13,998 nt of DNA, from positions 1-13,998 of the forward strand of contig CAIXUE010000104.1 in the NCBI GenBank assembly GCA_903922545.1, given 5' to 3'. Positions 7,472 through 13,998 of the stretch are shown here, piece after piece. A program made the position numbers and the translations under genes. The stretch's first letter is position 1. Each line of letters starts with the position of its first letter. Under the pieces are notes generated by a model, which saw only the letters and a list, made by a program, of their open reading frames with translations, was not told the origin of the DNA and did not search any database. This DNA comes from an uncultured Alphaproteobacteria bacterium (GTDB taxonomy: Bacteria > Pseudomonadota > Alphaproteobacteria > Micropepsales > Micropepsaceae).

Positions 7472-8179
7472 ATGAACCGGGCGACTATCCTTGTTCCCAC
7501 CACCGGCGCGGCCAGTGTACGGCAGGCGATTGAATCCTGCCTGGCGCAAAGTTACGGCGATCTGAAAATCATCGCCGTGGTGGATGGCGCCCAGCACCGG
7601 GCGGCGTTTGAGGACAGCATCAAGGGGCTTTGCGATCCGCGCCTGGAAACCGTGGTGCTGCCGGAAAATGTGGGGGCGGCGGATTATTACGGCCACCGGA
7701 TTTATGGCGGCTTTTCGCATCTGGTGAACGCGCATTATCTGCTGTTCCTGGACCAGGACAATTTCTTCGATCCCCATCATGTGGCGTCGCAAGTCGCGGC
7801 AATCGAGAAAACCGGTTCGGACTGGTCTTATTCGCTGCGCAAAGTCTGTGACAAGGACGGCAATTTTGTCGCCGAGGACAATAGCGAGAGCCTGGGCAAA
7901 TGGCCGGGGCATGGCGGCTATCTGCTGATCGACACCAATTGCTATTGCCTGAAACTGCAGACCGCCATCGGCATTGCCGCGGCGTGGTTCGGCAATTGGG
8001 GCCAGGACCGGCGGGTGGCCGAGGCCCTGATGCAGCATTATCCGAATTTTGCCTGCACCGGCGAATACAGCGTCAATTACCGGCTGCGCGATGAAAAAGG
8101 CCACGAATTTTTCGCGCGCGGCGGCGCGGATATGGCGCGGGCCTTCCCCGGCGGATTTCCCTGGGGGCAAAGGCCATGA
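7472..8179 (+). CDS. Family 2 (GT-A fold) glycosyltransferase
   Basis: Predicted to transfer a sugar from a nucleotide-sugar donor; acceptor unknown. The 235-residue product opens with the GT2 strand-loop [25 protein letters not shown] (4-28), a nucleotide-contacting VVDGA (36-40), [14 protein letters not shown] (64-77) and the metal-binding DxD-type motif [10 protein letters not shown] (92-101, Asp94 and Asp96). A later WGQDR (176-180) may supply the catalytic base. There is no membrane segment, so it is cytoplasmic or peripheral. No capsule, O-antigen or lipid-linked sugar genes surround it. Its stop overlaps the radC start (ATGA), so it is co-translated with radC and probably co-transcribed with map. 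Only a weak ribosome-binding site precedes the ATG. The family is clear; the substrate is not. Confidence 0.87.
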   Translation: MNRATILVPTTGAASVRQAIESCLAQSYGDLKIIAVVDGAQHRAAFEDSIKGLCDPRLETVVLPENVGAADYYGHRIYGGFSHLVNAHYLLFLDQDNFFDPHHVASQVAAIEKTGSDWSYSLRKVCDKDGNFVAEDNSESLGKWPGHGGYLLIDTNCYCLKLQTAIGIAAAWFGNWGQDRRVAEALMQHYPNFACTGEYSVNYRLRDEKGHEFFARGGADMARAFPGGFPWGQRP

Positions 8180-8847
8180 GCGATCATGAAGGCCATCGCC
8201 AGCGTTTGCGCGAACGCTTTGTCAAAGGCGGCGCGGAAGCCATGCCCGATTATGAAATGCTGGAACTGGTGCTGTTCGCCGCCGTGCCCAGGCGCGACAC
8301 CAAACCCCTGGCCAAGGCGTTGATCGCCCGCTTTGGCAGCTTTGCCGAAGTGATCGCGGCAAAACGCGAACGGTTGCTGGAAGTGGACGGCGTGGGCGAG
8401 GCGGTGGTGAACCAGCTGAAAATTATCGAAGCGGCGGCGCAGCGGCTGGCCAAGGGAAAAGTGATGGGCCGGCCGGCCTTGTCATCCTGGACCGCGCTTC
8501 TGGACTACTGCATGACGGCGATGGGGCGGAGCCAGACCGAAGAATTCCGCGTGCTGTTTCTGGACCGCAAGAATGTGCTGGTGGCCGATGAGGTGCAGTC
8601 ACGCGGCACGGTGGATCATACGCCGGTCTATCCGCGCGAGATCGTCAAGCGCGCGCTGGAGCATGGCGCCAGCGCCATCATCCTGGTGCATAACCATCCA
8701 TCAGGCGACCCGGCGCCGTCACGCCAGGATATTGAACTGACCAAGGAAATCGCCGCCGCCGCCAAAGCCTTGAAGATCACGGTGCATGACCATCTGGTGA
8801 TCGGGCGCGGCGGACATGCCAGCTTCAAGGCGCTGGGGCTGCTTTAG
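8176..8847 (+). CDS. radC: RadC family protein (JAB/MPN-like metalloprotein)
   Basis: The 223-residue product has the two usual parts: an N-terminal helix-hairpin-helix-like region (about 1-95, with [15 protein letters not shown]) and a C-terminal MPN/JAB-like domain (about 100-223). The metal motif is complete: Glu122/123 upstream, then [15 protein letters not shown] (171-185) with His172, His174 and Asp185. Historically named a DNA repair protein; the E. coli radC phenotype was later traced to recG, so its role is uncertain. The ATG overlaps the glycosyltransferase stop by four bases. Its TAG stop (8845-8847) overlaps the stop codon of the convergent methyltransferase gene. Confidence 0.95.
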   Translation: MSDHEGHRQRLRERFVKGGAEAMPDYEMLELVLFAAVPRRDTKPLAKALIARFGSFAEVIAAKRERLLEVDGVGEAVVNQLKIIEAAAQRLAKGKVMGRPALSSWTALLDYCMTAMGRSQTEEFRVLFLDRKNVLVADEVQSRGTVDHTPVYPREIVKRALEHGASAIILVHNHPSGDPAPSRQDIELTKEIAAAAKALKITVHDHLVIGRGGHASFKALGLL

Positions 8848-9422
8848 AAAATAAACGGCAGAAGCATTTTGGTGCGCTTCATGTACGCCGGGTAAACAGT
8901 TGGAAATTGTTCCAGCATCAGTTTTTCCTCGCGCCGCGCGCTGTAAATAAAATAACCACCGACAATGACCAGTGGCAGCGACACCAGGGTGCTGCCGCCC
9001 AACATGCTGCCCAGCATGGCGATCAGCATACCGGTATAGATGGGATGGCGTATCACGCCATAAGGGCCCGCCGTGATCAGTTCGGGGTTTTGCTTGCGCG
9101 TCATCGGCATGCCCCAGTTGCGGCCCAGGATCAGCCGCGCCCAGACGGCAAGGCCCACGCCCGCCACACACAGCGCCGCGCCGAGGATGCCAAGATCAGG
9201 ATTGCTCACCACCCATGCCGGCTGGATGGCGCGCAAATCATGATGCAGAGCGGGGACACGCAGCGCCAGCAGAACCAGGGCGACAATGCCAAGCCGTGAC
9301 GCGCCCCACCCCCACCATGTGCGGCCGGCATTCGCGCTGGGCTTGGCGCTGAAAGCCGTGACAGTCCAGACCAGCATGAAGGCCAGCCAGGATGCGGCAA
9401 TCACACTGGTATAGATGGTCAT
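8844..9422 (-). CDS. Isoprenylcysteine carboxyl methyltransferase-like membrane protein
   Basis: A 192-residue integral membrane protein with about five hydrophobic segments (near 4-24, 41-60, 75-97, 128-142 and 146-163). The ICMT/PEMT signature is present: [22 protein letters not shown] (114-135), with the SAM-binding RHPxYxG, then [27 protein letters not shown] (163-191). It therefore probably methylates a small or lipid substrate at the membrane with S-adenosylmethionine; bacterial members mostly lack a known substrate, and protein prenylation is not expected. The start was set to ATG 9420-9422, with GGGGGT five bases upstream; an ATG five codons earlier has no such site. It lies 78 bases downstream of the VOC gene on the same strand, and its end overlaps radC. 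Confidence 0.87.
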   Translation of the reverse strand: MTIYTSVIAASWLAFMLVWTVTAFSAKPSANAGRTWWGWGASRLGIVALVLLALRVPALHHDLRAIQPAWVVSNPDLGILGAALCVAGVGLAVWARLILGRNWGMPMTRKQNPELITAGPYGVIRHPIYTGMLIAMLGSMLGGSTLVSLPLVIVGGYFIYSARREEKLMLEQFPTVYPAYMKRTKMLLPFIF

Positions 9423-9440
9423 GTCTACCCCCGGCATAAT

Positions 9441-9458
9441 CGGTAAATCACTTTACCG
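9441..9458. promoter_or_regulatory. Perfect inverted repeat upstream of the ICMT-like gene
   Basis: CGGTAAATCACTTTACCG is a perfect 7-bp inverted repeat with a 4-base spacer, centred about 28 bases before the ICMT-like ATG. Neither strand has a U-run after it, so it is not a good terminator for the VOC gene; a dimeric regulator operator is the likelier reading. The role is unproven. Confidence 0.35.
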
Positions 9459-9500
9459 CCCTGTTGGCCGCGGTCCCAGGCTTTGGATGCAGCGCGGCGG

Positions 9501-9980
9501 TCAAGCGCCGTCAAAGGCTTTTTGCAGTGTGGCGATGTCGAGCTTGACCATCTTCATCATCGCGAGTGTGGCGCGTTTGGCGGCGGCGCGATCGCGACTG
9601 CGCATCATCTCCAGCATCGCACGCGGACAGATCTGCCAGTAAAGACCCCAGCGGTCCTTGAGCCAGCCGCATTGCTGTTCTGCGCCGCCATTATCCAGAT
9701 GCGCTTTCCACAGCCGGTCTATTTCCGGCTGATTGTCGCAATAGATCAGGAAGGAGACGGCATGGTTGAAAGGATCAAGTTTGCCGGCATTCATCGCCAC
9801 ATATTGCTGACCGGCCAGAGTGAAATCGACCACCTGGACAGACCCTTCCGGGCCCGAGGGGCTGTCGGCGGGCATGGTGGTGATGCCGTCAAAGCTGGAA
9901 TCAGGCAGCAGCGAGACATAAAAGCGGGCGGCCTGTTCGGCGTCTTTTTCGTACCAAAGGAAGGGCGCGATTTTGGACAT
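9501..9980 (-). CDS. PhnB-like VOC family protein (3-dmu-9_3-mt type)
   Basis: A 159-residue member of the vicinal-oxygen-chelate fold, of the group labelled PhnB or 3-demethylubiquinone-9 3-methyltransferase-like. Recognisable are the opening KIAPFLWYEKDAEQAARFYVSLLPDS (3-28), GSVQVVDFTLAGQQYVAMNAG (46-66), HAVSFLIYCDNQPEIDRLW (73-91) and CGWLKDRWGLYWQICPR (104-120), which match that family closely. Despite the name, these are not proven ubiquinone methyltransferases, and the true reaction is unknown. The start at ATG 9978-9980 follows AAGGAA on the - strand; the frame stays open 18 codons further, but that part is read-through of the palindromic repeat. It may be co-transcribed with the ICMT-like gene downstream. 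Confidence 0.9.
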   Translation of the reverse strand: MSKIAPFLWYEKDAEQAARFYVSLLPDSSFDGITTMPADSPSGPEGSVQVVDFTLAGQQYVAMNAGKLDPFNHAVSFLIYCDNQPEIDRLWKAHLDNGGAEQQCGWLKDRWGLYWQICPRAMLEMMRSRDRAAAKRATLAMMKMVKLDIATLQKAFDGA

Positions 9981-9996
9981 GATTTCCTTTCGTTTA

Positions 9997-10047
9997 CCCC
10001 TCACCCGCCACGCTGCGCGTGGCACCCTCTCCACAAGGGGAGAGGGG
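9997..10047 (+). repeat. Palindromic intergenic repeat, copy 3
   Basis: Same flanks and orientation as copies 1 and 2, with inner hairpin GCCACGC-tgc-GCGTGGC (10007-10023). One C is missing from the CTCTCC-ACAAGGGG part. Unlike the other two, it lies between divergent genes: 16 bases upstream of the VOC start codon, hence probably in or near its 5' leader, and 64 bases before purB. Confidence 0.82.
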
Positions 10048-10052
10048 ATTAG

Positions 10053-10087
10053 AACCCTTTGCCTGCCCAGTTGGAAAGGGTTAGAAG
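10053..10087 (+). promoter_or_regulatory. Inverted repeat and candidate promoter before purB
   Basis: AACCCTTT (10053-10060) and AAAGGGTT (10075-10082) form a perfect 8-bp inverted repeat with a 14-base spacer. Candidate boxes TTGCCT (10059-10064) and TAGAAG (10082-10087), 17 bases apart, sit on it, so the repeat would overlap the polymerase site. Transcription would begin near 10094, leaving an 18-base leader. It could be an operator or a leader hairpin; no known purine regulator site was recognised. Confidence 0.3.
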
Positions 10088-10111
10088 CACCTGTAACAAA
10101 CGGAACTTCCC

Positions 10112-11413
10112 ATGATCCCCCGCTATGCCCGCGAACAGATGGTTGCGATCTGGTCGCCTGAAACCAAATTCCGCATCTGGTTCGAAATCGAGGCCCATGC
10201 CACCGACGCCTTGGCGGAGCTGGGCGTGGTGCCCAAGGATGCGGCGAAAAAAATCTGGGAAAAAGGCCGTGACGCCAAATTCGATATCGCCCGCATCGAT
10301 GAGATCGAGCGCGAGGTCAAGCATGACGTGATCGCGTTCCTGACGCATCTGGCGGAAATCGTAGGACCGGAAGCGCGCTTTGTGCATCAGGGCATGACCA
10401 CTTCCGATGTGCTGGATACTTGTCTCAATGTGCAGCTGGCGCGGGCCGCTGATCTTCTGATCGCCGATACCGACGCGCTTCTGGCGGCGCTGAAGAAGCG
10501 GGCGATGGAATACAGGCTGACCCCCACCATCGGGCGCAGCCATGGCATTCATGCCGAGCCCACCACATTCGGCCTGAAGCTGGCCGGGTTTTACGCCGAG
10601 TTCGCCCGCGCCCGGGCGCGGCTGGTGACGGCGCGCGAAGAAATCGCCACCTGCGCCATTTCGGGCGCGGTGGGCACCTTCGCCAATATCGATCCGCGCG
10701 TGGAAGACTATGTGGCGCAGAAAATGAATTTGTCGGTTGAGCCGGTTTCTTCCCAGGTCATTCCGCGCGACCGCCATGCCGCCTATTTCGCCGCGCTGGG
10801 CGTGGTGGCGTCATCGCTGGAACGGCTGGCGGTGGAAATTCGCCATCTGCAGCGCACAGAGGTTCTGGAAGCGGAGGAATATTTCTCGCCCGGGCAGAAG
10901 GGTTCTTCCGCCATGCCGCACAAGAGAAATCCGGTGCTGAGCGAAAACGTCACCGGCCTGGCGCGGATGATCCGCAGCTATGCCTTGCCGGCGATGGAGA
11001 ATGTGGCGCTGTGGCATGAGCGGGATATCTCCCATTCATCCGTCGAGCGTTATATCGGCCCCGACGCCACCATCACGCTGGATTTCGCGCTGGCGCGGAT
11101 GACCGGGGTGATCGAAAAGCTGGTGGTCTATCCCGAACGCATGCTGGAAAATCTGAACAAGACGCATGGGCTGGTGAACAGCCAGCGGGTGATGCTGGCG
11201 CTGACCCAGGCCGGCCTGTCGCGTGAGGCGTCTTATGCCAAGGTGCAGAAGCATGCGATGCGGACCTGGAACGGCGAAGGCCCGCTGCTGGAACTTTTGA
11301 AGGCCGATCCGGAAGTGATCGAGAAGTTGCCGGCGGCGAAGCTTGAAGCCCTGTTTGATCTTGGCTATCACCTTCGCCAGACCGATACGATCTTCAAGCG
11401 GGTGTTTGGCTGA
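10112..11413 (+). CDS. purB: Adenylosuccinate lyase
   Basis: Cytoplasmic homotetrameric lyase of the fumarase/aspartase superfamily. It acts twice in purine synthesis: it splits SAICAR to AICAR and adenylosuccinate to AMP, releasing fumarate each time. The 433-residue product has the family length. Active-site regions visible are EVKHDVIAFL (68-77), HQGMTTSDVLDT (92-103), TIGRSHGIHAEPTTFG (139-154, with His144 the likely general acid) and the signature GSSAMPHKRNP (264-274, carrying the catalytic serine). The ATG at 10112 follows CGGA about eight bases upstream. It is the first gene of a run in which the next ATG follows its TGA directly (TGAATG). Confidence 0.97.
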   Translation: MIPRYAREQMVAIWSPETKFRIWFEIEAHATDALAELGVVPKDAAKKIWEKGRDAKFDIARIDEIEREVKHDVIAFLTHLAEIVGPEARFVHQGMTTSDVLDTCLNVQLARAADLLIADTDALLAALKKRAMEYRLTPTIGRSHGIHAEPTTFGLKLAGFYAEFARARARLVTAREEIATCAISGAVGTFANIDPRVEDYVAQKMNLSVEPVSSQVIPRDRHAAYFAALGVVASSLERLAVEIRHLQRTEVLEAEEYFSPGQKGSSAMPHKRNPVLSENVTGLARMIRSYALPAMENVALWHERDISHSSVERYIGPDATITLDFALARMTGVIEKLVVYPERMLENLNKTHGLVNSQRVMLALTQAGLSREASYAKVQKHAMRTWNGEGPLLELLKADPEVIEKLPAAKLEALFDLGYHLRQTDTIFKRVFG

Positions 11414-11821
11414 ATGCGAAGCGACAGCGAAAAACTGATCCGCTCATACTATGACCGTTTCAATGACAAGGACGTAAAGGGCTTTCTGGACCTTCTGACC
11501 GACGATGTGGCGCATGACGTCAATCTGGGCGGGCGGGAAACCGGCAAGGAAGCTTTCGCGACATTCCTGGAACGCATGAATCGCTGTTACGACGAAGCGA
11601 TTGTCGATCTGGTGATCATGACCAATGAAGGCGGCACCCATGGCGCGGCGGAATTCACCGTGCTGGGCAAATACCTGGTCACGGATCTGGGCCTGCCGCC
11701 GGCGCATGGCCAGGTTTACAAGCTGCCCGGCGGCGCCTTTTTCGAAATCCGCAAGAACAGGATTTCGCGCATCGCCAACACCTATAATTTGCACGCCTGG
11801 CTGAAGCAGGTGACCGTTTGA
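11414..11821 (+). CDS. Ketosteroid isomerase-related protein (NTF2-like/SnoaL fold)
   Basis: A 135-residue protein of the NTF2-like superfamily, resembling the 'ketosteroid isomerase-related' group (TIGR02096 as I recall it). It shows the N-terminal helix LIRSYYDRFNDKDVKGFLDLLTDDV (8-32), DVNLGGRETGKEAFATFLERM (35-55) and a long beta region ending in FFEIRKNRISRIANTYNLHAWLKQ (109-132). The fold forms a cone-shaped pocket that may bind or isomerise a small molecule; steroid isomerisation is not implied. It begins immediately after the purB stop (TGAATG), and its own stop overlaps the start of the GNAT gene, so it belongs to one coupled set. No membrane or export signal is seen. Confidence 0.85.
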   Translation: MRSDSEKLIRSYYDRFNDKDVKGFLDLLTDDVAHDVNLGGRETGKEAFATFLERMNRCYDEAIVDLVIMTNEGGTHGAAEFTVLGKYLVTDLGLPPAHGQVYKLPGGAFFEIRKNRISRIANTYNLHAWLKQVTV

Positions 11822-12405
11822 CGGTGACGGTCACGCGGCTTGGCGGCGAGGCATTGGCGGCGCGGCTGGACGATCTGGGCCGCCTGCGCATCGAAATTTT
11901 CCGCAGCTGGCCCTATCTGTACAAAGGCACCTTCAACTACGAGCGGCAGTATCTTTCCCGTTATGCCGAAGCCAAGACCGGCACCATGATCGTGGCCGAA
12001 GCGGGCGGCCAGATTGTCGGCGCCGCCACCGCGCTGGGGCTGGATGAAGAAGAAGAGAATGTTCAGGAGCCGTTCCTGAACGCCAAGATGGATCTGAAGC
12101 GCGTTTTTTACTTCGGGGAATCGCTGGTGCTGCCGGCCTGGCGCGGCCAGGGCATTGGCGTGCAATTTTTTGCCGAGCGGGAAAAAGCAGCGCGCGAATA
12201 TGGCTATCAAACCACGGCCTTTTGCGCCGTGGTGCGGCCGGAAGATCACCCGGCGCGGCCGCGCGATTATGTGCCGCTGGACGCGTTCTGGGAAAAGCGC
12301 GGTTATCAAAAGCAGCCGCAACTGATCGCCAAATTCAGCTGGCGCGATATCGGCGAACGCCATGAGACCGAAAAGCCCATGATGTTCTGGATGAAGACAT
12401 TATGA
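11818..12405 (+). CDS. GNAT family N-acetyltransferase
   Basis: A 195-residue acetyl-CoA-dependent acyltransferase of the GNAT fold. The coenzyme A pyrophosphate loop is WRGQGIG (108-114), preceded by the strand VFYFGESLVLP (96-106) and followed by the helix VQFFAEREKAA. The C-terminal part contains the distinctive FCAVVRPEDHPARPRDYVPLDAFWEKRGY (135-163) and ends KPMMFWMKTL. This subgroup is usually found beside, or in my recollection fused to, a nitrilase-type hydrolase, as here. The start is taken as TTG 11818, which overlaps the upstream TGA (TTGA) and has CAGG seven bases before it; GTG at 11824 would shorten the protein by two residues. The stop overlaps the next ATG (ATGA). The substrate is unknown. 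Confidence 0.88.
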   Translation: MTVTVTRLGGEALAARLDDLGRLRIEIFRSWPYLYKGTFNYERQYLSRYAEAKTGTMIVAEAGGQIVGAATALGLDEEEENVQEPFLNAKMDLKRVFYFGESLVLPAWRGQGIGVQFFAEREKAAREYGYQTTAFCAVVRPEDHPARPRDYVPLDAFWEKRGYQKQPQLIAKFSWRDIGERHETEKPMMFWMKTL

Positions 12406-13280
12406 AAATAGCGTTGGCGCAATATCCGATTTCGCGCTTCGACGCTTTCAAACACTGGCAGGCGCATGTTGCGGATTGGGTGGCGCGCGCCGCCGGCGAA
12501 GGGGCCACGCTTTTATCCTTTCCCGAATATGGCGGCATGGAGCTGACATCGCTGCTGCCGGAAAATCTGCAGAAAGATTTGCAGGGTCAGATTCCGGCCC
12601 TAGAGGAATTCCGCGACGGCTTCATCGCCACCTATGCGGCGCTGGCCAAGAAGCATGGCGTCTTTATTCAGGCGCCCAGCCTGCCGGTGCGCGTTGACGG
12701 AGAAATCCGCAACCGGGCCTATCTGTTTGCGCCATCGGGCGAGATGGGATTTCAGGAAAAGCGCCAGATGACCCGCTTTGAAAAAGAAAGCTGGGGCATT
12801 GCCGGTGGTGGCGCGCTGAAGCTGTTTGATTTGGGCGAAGCAAAGATCGGCATCGCCATCTGTTACGACATTGAATTTCCCCTGATCGCCCATGCCATGG
12901 CGAAGGCGGGGGCGGATTTGATTTTGGCGCCCAGCTGCACCGACACCATGGCGGGTGCAACCCGTGTGCATGTGGGGGCGCGGGCCCGGGCGCTGGAGAA
13001 CCAGATTTATGTGGGCCTGGCGCCCACGGTGGGCGATGCGCCCTGGTCTGCGGCGGTGGATGTGAACACCGGCTGGGCCGCGGCTTACGCCACGCCGGAT
13101 CGGGGTTTTCCCGATGACGGCGTGCTGGCCAAGGGCGAATTGAACGCGCCAGGCTGGGTTTATGCGGAGCTGGATTTTGGTTTGCTGCGCGCCGCACGCG
13201 ACAAGGCGCAGGTTTTCACCCGCGCCGACTGGGACAGCCAGGATCAGCCATCGCTGGCTGTGACCCAGGTTACGCTCTAA
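12402..13280 (+). CDS. Carbon-nitrogen hydrolase (nitrilase superfamily)
   Basis: A 292-residue cytoplasmic hydrolase with the superfamily Glu-Lys-Cys triad: Glu42 in LLSFPEYGGMEL (37-48), Lys120 in GFQEKRQMTRFE (116-127) and the nucleophile Cys154 in IGIAICYDIEFPLIA (149-163). Further conserved blocks are ADLILAPSCTDTMAG (171-185) and RARALENQIYVGLAPTVG (194-211). It should cleave an amide or related C-N bond; the sequence does not tell the substrate. The ATG overlaps the GNAT stop, so the acetyltransferase and hydrolase are made together. This pairing suggests that they act on one molecule in opposite or successive steps (inference). No terminator was recognised after it. Confidence 0.92.
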   Translation: MKIALAQYPISRFDAFKHWQAHVADWVARAAGEGATLLSFPEYGGMELTSLLPENLQKDLQGQIPALEEFRDGFIATYAALAKKHGVFIQAPSLPVRVDGEIRNRAYLFAPSGEMGFQEKRQMTRFEKESWGIAGGGALKLFDLGEAKIGIAICYDIEFPLIAHAMAKAGADLILAPSCTDTMAGATRVHVGARARALENQIYVGLAPTVGDAPWSAAVDVNTGWAAAYATPDRGFPDDGVLAKGELNAPGWVYAELDFGLLRAARDKAQVFTRADWDSQDQPSLAVTQVTL

Positions 13281-13345
13281 GCCCTTGAATCTGAACAATC
13301 CTGTGGACGGGAACCTGACATGTCCCGGCTGCGGCCACGGCATCA

Positions 13346-13374
13346 TTGCGGGGCGGGCTGCGCATCCCTAAATT
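13346..13374 (+). promoter_or_regulatory. Candidate promoter for purC
   Basis: TTGCGG (13346-13351) and TAAATT (13369-13374) are spaced by 17 bases, with three and four consensus matches. Transcription would start near 13381, about 40 bases before the purC ATG. The 141-base gap after the nitrilase gene holds nothing else I can support, and read-through from the purB run is also possible. Confidence 0.3.
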
Positions 13375-13421
13375 CAGGCCTCGCCGACCTCTTCAGGCGC
13401 GCGACCCCAGGGAATATCGCC

Positions 13422-13998
13422 ATGAAACGCCGCCGCGTCATCTATGAAGGCAAAGCCAAAATCCTTTACGAGGGCACCGAGCCCGGCACCGTGATCCAGT
13501 ATTTCAAGGATGACGCCACGGCCGGCAATGGCGCCAAGAAGGACACGATCGAGGGCAAGGGCGTCCTCAACAACCGCATCAGCGAATATCTGATGACCCA
13601 GCTGGCCGCCATCGGCGTGCCCACCCATTTCGTGCGCCGCCTGAACATGCGCGAGCAGCTGATCAAGGAAGTGGAGATCATTCCCCTGGAAGTGGTGGTG
13701 CGCAATGTCGCCGCTGGGTCGATGTCGAAGCGGCTGGGGATCGAGGAAGGCACCGCCCTGCCCCGCTCCATCATCGAATATTATTACAAGAATGACGGGC
13801 TGAACGACCCCTGGGTCAGCGAAGAACACATCACCGCCTTCGGCTGGGCGTCCCCTCAGGACCTGGACGACATGGTGAACCTGACCATCCGCATCAATGA
13901 TTTTCTTTCCGGCCTGTTTTTGGGCGCCGGCATCAAGCTGGTGGATTTCAAGCTGGAATTTGGCCGGCTTTGGGAAAATGATTTCATGCGCATTGTGC
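13422..13998 (+). CDS. purC: SAICAR synthetase PurC (3' end outside window)
   Basis: Joins CAIR and aspartate with ATP to make SAICAR, the substrate of PurB. The first 192 codons are present with no stop before the window edge; full proteins are around 240-260 residues, so about a quarter is missing. Clear marks are the N-terminal [28 protein letters not shown] (27-36), and both family signatures, [15 protein letters not shown] (86-100) and LVDFKLEFG (175-183). The ATG at 13422 follows AGGGAA at about eight bases and matches the usual start of alphaproteobacterial PurC. An in-frame ATG at 13320 would add 34 residues with no family match and was rejected. It lies 141 bases downstream of the nitrilase gene on the same strand. 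Confidence 0.96.
   Translation, partial: MKRRRVIYEGKAKILYEGTEPGTVIQYFKDDATAGNGAKKDTIEGKGVLNNRISEYLMTQLAAIGVPTHFVRRLNMREQLIKEVEIIPLEVVVRNVAAGSMSKRLGIEEGTALPRSIIEYYYKNDGLNDPWVSEEHITAFGWASPQDLDDMVNLTIRINDFLSGLFLGAGIKLVDFKLEFGRLWENDFMRIV

Noticed and set aside
9981..10034. Eighteen-residue N-terminal extension of the VOC protein
   Set aside because: It is read-through of the palindromic repeat; the ATG at 9978-9980 has a clear AAGGAA site and matches the family start.
2756..10047. CRISPR array reading of the three repeats
   Set aside because: Copies are kilobases apart, not regularly spaced by short spacers, and there are no cas genes.
13285..13371. Tiny open frame with a CPGCGHG (CxxC) motif between the nitrilase gene and purC
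   Set aside because: Only 28 codons from a TTG (22 from a GTG), no ribosome-binding site before either start, and no second cysteine pair; likely chance.
13320..13421. In-frame ATG extending purC by 34 residues
   Set aside because: No family match for the extension; the ATG at 13422 has AGGGAA upstream and the usual MKRRR N-terminus.

Overview
The window is a gene-dense, GC-rich stretch of ordinary bacterial chromosome, most likely from an alphaproteobacterium. Evidence for this is indirect: a eukaryote-like (type II) NADP isocitrate dehydrogenase, a PurC beginning MKRRR with an alphaproteobacterial look, a small soluble coiled-coil/GGDEF protein, a CcmI/CycH-like TPR protein and short GC-rich palindromic intergenic repeats. 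No species can be fixed from the sequence alone. I see no phage, transposase, CRISPR array, tRNA or rRNA. No gene-free stretch exceeds 300 bases.

Layout. (1) 1-1672: the tail of an unidentified + strand gene meets purK and purE, which run on the - strand as a coupled pair (PurE/PurK route from AIR to CAIR). (2) 1862-2593: a small diguanylate cyclase with a complete GGDEF active site and an RxxD inhibitory site. It is followed by a structured 219-bp gap holding a palindrome cluster, a bidirectional terminator and the first copy of an intergenic repeat. (3) 2813-4024 (-): icd, divergent from (4) 4108-5723 (+): trmJ (tRNA 2'-O-methyltransferase) coupled to a membrane-anchored TPR protein. (5) 5785-6534 (-): a stand-alone CinA N-terminal (MoaB-like) domain protein, divergent from (6) 6614-8847 (+): map, a family 2 glycosyltransferase and radC. 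(7) 8844-9980 (-): an ICMT-like membrane methyltransferase and a PhnB-like VOC protein. (8) 10112-13280 (+): purB followed without a gap by three tightly coupled genes (ketosteroid-isomerase-related NTF2 fold, GNAT acetyltransferase, nitrilase-superfamily hydrolase). (9) 13422-end: purC, cut by the window edge.

Four purine genes (purK, purE, purB, purC) lie here in three transcription units. PurE and PurK make CAIR, PurC converts it to SAICAR, and PurB splits SAICAR and later adenylosuccinate, so the window encodes consecutive pathway steps. The other genes are housekeeping (TCA cycle, tRNA modification, protein N-terminal processing) or poorly characterised.

The most interesting items are the uncharacterised three-gene module between purB and purC, and a three-copy intergenic repeat whose inner hairpin differs between copies by compensating changes. 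No clearly new defence or mobile system is visible.
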